A stretch of 64,000 bases of DNA, taken from the NCBI GenBank assembly GCA_035048485.1, contig CM068585.1:59411118-59475117 (forward strand). Reading direction: 5' to 3'. Numbering within the stretch: position 1 is the stretch's first letter; each line of letters begins with the position of its first letter. The translations under genes were made by a program, and so were the position numbers. The stretch comes from Pteria penguin. Its lineage: Eukaryota > Mollusca > Bivalvia > Pterioida > Pteriidae. This document shows, piece by piece, positions 56,621 to 64,000 of this stretch. The notes beneath the pieces are model-generated. The model had not been told where the DNA came from. It worked only from the letters and a program-made list of their open reading frames with translations, and did no database searches.

Positions 56621-59034
56621 CCCAGAAATTTCCACTTCATGAAATTCTAAATGCCACTGGTACCACTCGGACGTATAATCTTTCGACAATTTAACTAATT
56701 TTCCAATTGTAAGTGGTTCACAAGGCACCTTCACCCACTCCCTCTTGGTAGGGGGTCCTATGTAGAACGCACACTCCTTCTGTAATCCATTTTCACTTTC
56801 GTAGACATCAATGTGAATGTTTCGTAATCGTTTGTCTGAAATTACAAAATCAGTTTAAGTGTAAACATATGTGTTTATGGTGAGATATCATGGCTAGGTT
56901 AACTTTTGAATGTCGATTTCCAACTGGGCCAACTCGACAGTAAACTGTAAAACAATCTAATACAAAAAGATAAATTTTGATATCTATCTTTAGCATTTTT
57001 TAGAAAAAAATTGTTACAGGACATGCTCACCCCTCAGCAGGACCTGGTTTCGCTTCTGATTTTGAGCGGGGAACTGAAGGTACGGTGTGGTCACTGTCAC
57101 ATTTCGAAAAGTAAAATACGATGATAAGGTATAGTTATTAGATGGCGTTAAGAGTGTATCATATATACCTTTAAGGGGCGTTACAGGTGTGTAGCACGAG
57201 TGCACATATTCCAGGTATATATATGATGGGCGAGTAAATACCATTGAAACACATGATTGTATCACACCGTCACGTCAATAAATTACACATTAGTAACGCC
57301 CCTTCAAGATATATCTAATTTGCGCGCCAAATATAGGTCACGTGGGTTGCCGAAACCTCATTGTGGCTCATTCATTTCTAAACCGTCAAACGTCGTGGAT
57401 GTGTTGGCAATCTCAATGAAATATGACCTCAACGTAGATCCAAATTAATTTGGGTATTTAGAACTAAGAGAAGTGAAAAATGCAAGAACTTTACATTTCA
57501 AGGATCTAGTCTTCTTAAATGTGATCATTGAGGACATTCAGTTATTCTACGCGTGAAAAAAGAAAAAAAAAAACCAAAAAACAAAAAAACAAAAAAAAAA
57601 CCAAAACAAAAAAAAAAAAAAAAAAAAAAACACAAACAAACAAAAAAAAAAAAAAAAAAACCCCGAAGAGAATACAGTTATCTCAAGCGTGTGTGAACAT
57701 AGGGAGTAATTTGGAGTTAGTGCCGGTCTTGATGAGCTTTTATCAACAGTGGATGTGGATCCAAAAATTGAGTTTGTACGCTTTGGAATAGATCATATTC
57801 CGGTTTTGATAAATGACGACTTTTTGTCCGAGCTAATATCTTTTGGCGTTGTTTTTCATAGTGACGTTATAATGAATCTATGTCATGCGGTATGACGTCA
57901 CTATGAAAAACAAAGCCAAAATGTATAAGCTCGGACAAAAAGACAGCAATTATCAAAACCGGAATATGGTCTACTGCAACAAAGATATCCAGATTTCCTT
58001 CATTTTTTTTTTTTTGCAATGAACTGGTCAATATTGATGGAAATTTTGTCATTTAAAATTTCTTTATTTCCATCCTAGAGAAGACAAAGATTCAGTGTTT
58101 GGTTTCTTTGAAGTTGATGAAATATTAAAATAGTTTTGTTTTTCATAAAATCTGAGTAATAGATCTAATAGATTAAAATAAACATAAATGACGTTAATGG
58201 TAGATATCGGAGAATGTCTATTTACAAACATATCGAATAACCGAATATCTATAATAACCATATATCTATAATATGCAAACATTTAAATCATTAAGATAAT
58301 TACAATATTTTGTATAATAATACGATATTTTATGTAATAATTACGATATTTTATATATTAATTACGGTATTCTATATATAAATTACGATATTCTATATAT
58401 AAATTACGATATTGTATATAATAATTACGATATTGTATATAATAATTACGATATTGTATATAATAATTACGATATGTTATATAACAATTACGATATGTTA
58501 TATATGAATTACGAAATTTGATATATGAGTATATTTTATATAATAATTACGATATTTTATATATCAATTACGACATTTCATATATTAATTTCAATATTCT
58601 ATATAATAATTACTATATTCTATATAATAATTACAATATTATATATAATAATTACTATATTTTATATAGTAATTACGATATCTCATATAGTAATTACAAT
58701 ATTCTATATAATAGAAACGATATTTTATATAATAATTACGATATTTTATATATTCATTACGATATTTTACATAATAATTACGATATATATTGGTATCATC
58801 TCTGAGCGGCATAAAGCGAACTTCTGTAATCCAGTATGTATCTCCAAGGTCAACTTTCCACCAAGGACTCCGATCGTGGTCAGCCGTGTGTATTCCATTG
58901 GTCAGATCGCCATCAAGGGCATTTACTGCCACCCAAGACGCATATGTTGAGGATTGCTCAGCATGCTTACCAAAGGCAACATTCCCCAACACTGTAATAG
59001 AGAACAAATTTACAGATAAAATAGAAAGAACCAA
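56600..59034 (-). CDS. Fucolectin-type (F5/8C) lectin, two exons
   Basis: Exon 1 reads to 58782 and exon 2 is 56835-56600. The junction ATATC|GTAATT to TTTCAG|ACAAA is phase 1 on both sides. From NVAFGKHAEQSSTY the protein follows the fucolectin layout: WVAVNALDGDL, WWKVDLGDTYWITEVRFMP, RDD, then KRLRNIHIDVYES, ECAFYIGP and the closing WHLEFHEVEISG before the stop. This domain binds fucose and calcium in related lectins. The start is ambiguous: ATG at 59034 gives MVLSILSVNLFSITVLG, usable as a short signal peptide (162 residues total), but TTCTCTATTACAG just before 58991 is a good acceptor, so an upstream first exon is equally possible. A secreted sugar-binding immune or mucus lectin is likely. 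Confidence 0.75.
57165..57325. mobile_element. Short inverted-repeat fragment in fucolectin intron
   Basis: TATATACCTTTAAGGGGCGT at about 57163 and ACGCCCCTTCAAGATATAT at about 57296 are inverse, with about 105 bases between them. Likely a small MITE or the remains of one. Confidence 0.5.
57549..57660. repeat. A-rich low-complexity tract
   Basis: Runs of A broken by single C residues. The lysine-rich reading frame here is not a gene. Confidence 0.95.
57708..58052. pseudogene. Inverted pair of protein-like fragments
   Basis: The plus strand at about 57710-57896 reads LDELLSTVDVDPKIEFVRFG, IDHIPVLI and FLSELISFGVVFHSDVIMN up to a TGA. The minus strand at 57867-58052 reads VDHIPVLI, FLSELIHFGFVFHSDVI. 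The DNA is an inverted repeat with arms at about 57791-57870 and 57893-57971. The peptide looks like a real protein segment, but I do not recognise the family. The pair sits in the fucolectin intron. Confidence 0.5.
58290..58781 (-). repeat. 21-bp tandem repeat starting at the fucolectin donor
   Basis: About 23 units of AATTACGATATTTTATATAAT type fill the first 490 bases of the intron. On the minus strand each full unit holds ATATCGTAATT, the same sequence as the real exon-intron junction at 58782. Confidence 0.9.
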
Positions 59035-59099
59035 TATAGAAAGTCTAAAAATGTGGAATTGTGGTATATAAATGTCTTAACACAAATTGAAAAAATTAA

Positions 59100-59550
59100 T
59101 CTCATCTCAGGGAAATGCCGCATATTAAATTAAACTTGATACACATAGGGTCTATTATGTTAATAATGAGTGATAAAGGATCGGAGAAAAAAACCCCACT
59201 ATCGGTTGAAAAGAGGTTATATATGAAAATTTTAGTATGTTTTACGTTATGTATTATTATTAATTTGATATGGTCAAAGAACAGACCTTACCCCCCAAAG
59301 AATAGAAGAAACCCCAAACCATAATTCACAAAATTAAACCCTCCTCCTAATCAAAATTACACAAAACAGGAGATGCTTTCAGATAATAGGACTTGACTTT
59401 TGACTCTAGTTTTCATCGTAAAAGATGTACTCTTGCAGATTTTACCTATAAAGTCTGTATTAAAATTACCCTTTGTTACAAACTTTATAACGCGAATCCT
59501 GCAATTTTGTAGTATAAAAGTTTAAAAATAAAACATTTTTAATATATGAA
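59100..59550. other. No recognisable gene
   Basis: Short ORFs only. This lies upstream of the fucolectin gene. No promoter motif can be assigned. Confidence 0.4.
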
Positions 59551-59575
59551 AGTCTTCCGCAGGGAAGTAGTAATG

Positions 59576-60677
59576 AACAAACAACAAAACACTCCAATGT
59601 CCACAAATTTTCGGCCGTGTGGCCTTCATCAAGTGGGAAATATTGAAAACAGAATATCAAGTTACGTCCATATTGCTGGAGTATGAAAGCGTAACTAAAC
59701 AAACAAGGTATGACGTCACATATATCAATAAACAAGTAGAAATCCGCGGAAATGACGTCACTGTTTACCATCGTAAATAAGTTAAAACAACTGAATTATA
59801 CAAACTAATTATAAAAAAATATAAATATAATAAGAATAAACATAATAAATTCACGTAAATGCGCAAAATTCCGTAATTCAAAAAAAAAAAAAATATCCTT
59901 AATATTACCATAACAAATCCCCTTATGTCATTTAATATAGATATAAAAAACCAATATAATAAACAGTATTAATAATAATTGATCAAATAAAATAAGAAAA
60001 TTTTATAATAGACATCATACGTGTAAACCTATATGGGAAACCGGAGTACCCGGGGTAAAACCCCTATGTAAAAAAAAAGGGGGGGGGGTATGGTTATGGC
60101 TAAGTATACTAGCGCTGAACCCTACTTTAACGGTACTAAAAAAAGGGGGTTGTAAAATGGGTATAATAACAGCTATATGTCAGGTAAAGTCAAGCACAGA
60201 AGATCAACATATACTTGTCTATAAGATATAAACACATCGTGTATACAATAGTTATTAAAAGAATACTACTACTACTACTAATAATAATAATAATAAAAAA
60301 GGGGGAAAATTGATACCCTTAATCAGTCCCGTACGCATAATGCATTATCATAAAATCCAGAAACACTGAAGAGTCATTTTAATCATTAATTTTTACATTA
60401 CACCCATGTGGCACGCATGTGTTTAGTTCGCGAATCCAACTTTGTTCTTTTATCAATCTAAACTGCTTGCCTTCACCGCATGTCCTGGCCAGTTTAGACG
60501 TCATTTTCGCGGATTTCTACTAGTTTATTGATATATGTGATGTCATACCTTGTTTGTTTAGTTACGCTTTCATACTCCAGCAATATGGACGTAAATTGAT
60601 ATTCTGTTTTCAATATTTCCCACTTGATAACTGCCACGCGGCCGAAAATTTGTGGACATTCGAGTGGTTTGTTGTTA
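59576..60677. mobile_element. Inverted-repeat unit next to Penelope copy 2
   Basis: The arms at 59576-59761 and 60500-60677 are inverse over words such as ACTCCAATGTCCACAAATTT, TACGTCCATATTGC, GTATGAAAGCGTAACTAAAC and AATCCGCGGAAATGACGTC. Each arm has a small hairpin (GGCC-ACAC-GGCC or GCC-ACGC-GGC) between TTGAT(G/A)A and GAAAA. The unit ends about 400 bases before the Penelope copy. Inverted partial copies upstream are known for Penelope-like elements, so this may be the element's own terminal region (inference). Confidence 0.6.
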
Positions 60678-61082
60678 AAATTTTTTGGACTTCAAAATAA
60701 TGCATTTCTTAACGGTGACTCCACCGATTTGCGCTTGCATAATCGGTCAAAACACACCATTACTCATGTTATTTCTGACGTCACAGCGTACATATAGTCG
60801 CCTCTCATAATATTCATGTAAGGCCGTTTTTGTTCATGCACAAAGTAATCGGGTGTATCTTGGTACTGCTGTATTATTTATAGGACAAGACAAGCGCTAA
60901 ACAGTTTAATGCAAAATGAATTTTAAAACCTGAAAAGCCAGAATGCCTCTTTAATTAAATTCGAAGACATTGAGTTAAACTTGAACTTTATGATATAGTC
61001 TAACTTGACCTTACCCTTTGGTATAACTAGATATCCATGCAGATTTTTTTTATATCAGCAAGGTAATAGAAAATTGTTTCCG

Positions 61083-63320
61083 CATGCCCGTGGTAACTAT
61101 TCGTGGTAAATGTTCATGCTCTTAATGATTGGAAATTCGAGATTTTAAGAATTGTCGATATCCGTATTAAGAACTTTACGGAAAATCCGCATTTCTTTCA
61201 ACAGCCTAATACATTGACGACAAATTCTATTAAAAAGAAGATAGCTGACTTACATGCTAAATATGTCTTTGTTCCCGCTGATAAAGCAGGTAATAACATA
61301 ATAGTTGTTTGAAAACTGTATTATATTGAAGTACTTAAAAACGAATTAAACTCCACTCATACATATGTTGAAAAAGCCCTACCTCATAAGAATAGCACGC
61401 TTGGCACGATCATCTCATGACCATGTCCGACTTCAATATTAAAACTGATAAATCTATCTACCAACCATTATTGGCTCCCAAAACTACATAAAAGTCCATA
61501 ATAAATCACGTTTCATATCTAATCAAGCCCACTGCTCTACTACGGTACTATCGAAACATATTACATCTGCTCTAACTGCTATAAAAGATCATATTATCAA
61601 ATATTCTTGTATGTCCGCATTTCATATAGTAACATCAATTACTTTTGGTCGATTAAAAATTCCCATGAAGTTATAGACAAACTTCTTTCGCTAAATTTCA
61701 AAGCGACTCAAATTTCTACATTTGATTTTTCTACACTTTATACATCTCTGCCTCATGATTTGATTAAAAGCAAGTTGCTGTCTCTTATACAATGTGTTTT
61801 CACAAGAATCAAAACGTACATATGTACTTCGCAAATACTCTGGATTCCCCCCCCTTTTTTTTTCCAACAAACAATATACTTCAAATAAAAAACTGGACTT
61901 GCAAGAAATTAAGTAAAGTCACTAATTTTCTCATGATAAGAATTTTTGTGCAATTTGATGGCAAGAATATATCAACAAAAAGTTGGGATTCCCATGGTTC
62001 TAACTGCGCGCCTCTGATAGCAGATTTATTTCTTTATTGTTATGAGAGGGATTTTATGGTTTCTATTCAAAAATCAAAACGTTTTGACCTCATTGACAAA
62101 TTTAATAATGCTTGCAGATATCTGGATGACATTTTGGTTATCGACAACCCTGAATTCGAACAATTTATATCAGAAATATATCCACCAGAGCTCACATTGA
62201 ATAAAGCGTTATACTTGAGATTAGCACACCTTTCTTAGATTTAAACATCGAAATTATCAACAACCTAATATATACTAATATTTATGATAAACGTGAGGAT
62301 TTTGGATTTCCTATTGTAAATTTCCCTTACTTGGATGGCGATGTCCCTCGACTCCCATCATATGGTATCTATATATCTCAATTAGTTCGATTTGTCAAGG
62401 CTGCACCGATGTTTTGGACTTTCATAAACGAAATTTACAAATTACTACTAAACTTTTAACTCAGGGTTACAGATATCACAAGCTAAGAAAAACATTCGGC
62501 AAATTCTTCAGATCTTATTCAGAACTTTCATCTAAATTTGGAAATATTTCTTTTTCATCCACAGTATGTATCCAATGAATTTCCCTTCCTAATTTTTTAA
62601 CCGGTGATCTTGTATATAAACTGAGGAAAGTAAAAGGCTCCGATAACGTTATTTTATCATGTAATAAAATAGTCAAACGTCTCCTAAATAGACAATATGA
62701 TATTGAGATCATCAAAAAGACTATAGGTCTTGTATTTGGCCCCTCTACAGCCTTATGCAGACTTTTACTTGAACGTTGCACGCTGACTAACAGGGCGGTG
62801 GGGACTATATGACGGCCTTGTCCAAACCTCTTTCAGAGGAGACATGGTCCTGAACCTCGTCCCCTGACTGTTGTCCCCCGGGACCCCTACAGATCTAGGG
62901 TCTTAGCCTCGCTTTCACCCAGACTGCAGAGCACGGTTTATCATGTTGATGTCGCATATATTTTTATACCATTATGTGTTTTACAATACCTTACGTGTTT
63001 GTATTTTTATGACCTCTCAATATGCGATACCTGTTGACCCTTGTTCTTTACATGGAGGATTATTTATAAATTTTTAAATGTGCGTCTTTTGATTGTTCTG
63101 CTGTTACGGTGAGTGGGAAGGTGGGCCCGTAAACCGGTTAACCACACCATTTGTTTGGCTTTTGTCAAATTAAATGACCGTCCTAAGTCGGTATCGTAAT
63201 TGCACTACAATCAAATATTTTTGTAATGTGTTAAATGTTCTATTATATTATTTATATTCATGTATTGTATAGCTCCATGGTGACTTCTGCCACATAACTG
63301 AGCCGGTAACTCCTCTTTTT
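61083..63320 (+). mobile_element. Penelope-like retroelement, 5'-truncated (copy 2)
   Basis: The copy begins inside the N-terminal block (VHALNDWKFEILRIVDIRI). It continues through YVFVPADKAGNN, a stop at about 61310, TFDFSTLYTSLPHDLI, HGSNCAPLIADLFLYCYERD (61995-62055), the catalytic YLDDILVIDN (62117-62146), YDKREDFGFPIVNFPYLDGD, YISQLVRFV, QGYRYHKLRKTFGKFF and TLTNRAVGTI with its stop at about 62811. At least four frameshifts or stops break it. The 3' region to 63320 is close to that at 21580-22085. After the RT there is no visible GIY-YIG endonuclease. Confidence 0.85.
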
Positions 63321-63324
63321 TCTA

Positions 63325-63660
63325 TTGTCAGATGCCGATGTCTCCCCCTCCCCCAACCGATGCAAATGTCTTTTTTCTTCCCCCTTTCATTCATGCAAAA
63401 ATAACAACCCCTTTCCAAAACAAAAAAGAAGAAAGGAGTTGACGTATATTATAAAGAAAAATTATTTAGAGTATAGTTTGTTCTATATAAAAATGTATCC
63501 GGTAGAAGAGTTGAATTATAAGCCTCTATCCCATTCCCTATATCTGATAAAAAAAAATAAAGATCTTAAAATCAAATAAAGCATTAATGGAAACAGACTT
63601 GGGACTCCTGTGCAGTATGGCAATAAACATAAATAAATTAGAACATATATGCGTGTATCA
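63325..63660. other. No recognisable gene
   Basis: A C-rich patch then AT-rich sequence. An 84-codon ORF here shows no domain. Confidence 0.4.
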
Positions 63661-63665
63661 ATCTC

Positions 63666-63755
63666 ATTAAAACCATATCTTTATTCCGCTTTTTTATTTG
63701 TCCCATTGTGGATAAAGATCTGGCAAAACTCCGTAAGGGGTCATGTTCATTGCAT
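63666..63755 (+). mobile_element. End fragment of the 54394 element family
   Basis: ATTAAAACCATATCTTTATT, CCGCTTTTTTATTTGTCCC, AAAGATCTGGCAAAACTCC and GTAAGGGGTCATGTTC match the left arm of the 54394-54750 element. The other end is missing. Confidence 0.7.
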
Positions 63756-63869
63756 GCATCAATTTAGTTCAATAAATAGGTCTTTCGGAAACATCGACGT
63801 CTTTTAAGTGATACTTTAAGTCCGAAAACGGAAATCAAATGTACAAATATTGGAAAGCATACTGACCTT

Positions 63870-63985
63870 TAATAAGAACCAATGAACTCTTTGTGTTTAC
63901 CTGAATAAATACTGTTTAAACCAATGAACTTTTTGCATTTACCTGAATAAATACTGTTTAAACCAATGAACTCTTTGCATTAGAG
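63870..63985. repeat. Short tandem repeat, about 49 bp
   Basis: AACCAATGAACT(C/T)TTTG followed by TTTACCTGAATAAATACTG recurs about 2.5 times at the window end (63877, 63920, 63961). Confidence 0.85.
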
Positions 63986-64000
63986 ATCTACTCCTTAGTT

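Noticed and set aside
57528..57791. Lysine-rich ORF
   Set aside because: It spans an A-rich low-complexity tract; the only protein-like part is in another frame (57710-57896).
58518..58950. Plus-strand ORFs of 95 and 141 codons rich in Y, N and I
   Set aside because: They are the 21-bp repeat plus the antisense of the fucolectin exon.

Overview
The window is eukaryotic and looks like a bivalve mollusc or a close lophotrochozoan relative. Genes are split by GT-AG introns, the DNA is AT-rich with many microsatellites, the SINEs are tRNA-derived with tails of the kind common in bivalves, and the lectins are of types expanded in molluscs. No bacterial features (operons, CRISPR, rRNA) were seen. 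Species cannot be named from the sequence alone.

Three host genes can be read. (1) On the minus strand at 24.3-26.0 kb, a two-exon gene encodes a secreted protein with a signal peptide, a PAN/apple-like domain and a jacalin-like beta-prism domain. (2) On the plus strand at 43.2-51.4 kb, six coding exons encode the four-membrane-segment M6/proteolipid (GPM6/PLP) protein; its first coding exon is uncertain. (3) On the minus strand at 56.6-59.0 kb, two exons encode a fucolectin-type (F5/8-type C) lectin. Exon phases agree across every junction used.

The rest is repeat-rich. 0-18 kb holds small DNA transposons, SINEs and three tandem arrays (about 103 bp, 60 bp and 49 bp units). 18.9-22.1 kb is a broken Penelope-like reverse transcriptase element with two tandem 3' ends; a second copy is at 61.1-63.3 kb, and further 3' tails lie at 27.2 kb and, decayed, at 7.4 kb. 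28.0-29.9 kb is a 34-bp minisatellite. 31.65-38.76 kb is a nested transposon: an outer element with long inverted arms and a 10-bp target duplication, split by an inner element with 258-bp inverted ends and a 9-bp duplication, while the opposite outer arm carries a TTAA-flanked MITE. Because the two arms are copies of each other, each preserves the empty site for the insertion in the other. 39.6-42.0 kb is another inverted-repeat element holding a protein-like fragment and tRNA-like repeats.

A recurring theme is tandem duplication starting at exon/5'-splice-site boundaries: twice in the M6 gene (exons ending 45048 and 48258) and once in the fucolectin gene (58782). The fucolectin gene also has its terminal-exon end and polyadenylation signal in three copies. 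No cooperating gene system is apparent. The most notable content is the transposon nesting and these splice-site-linked arrays.
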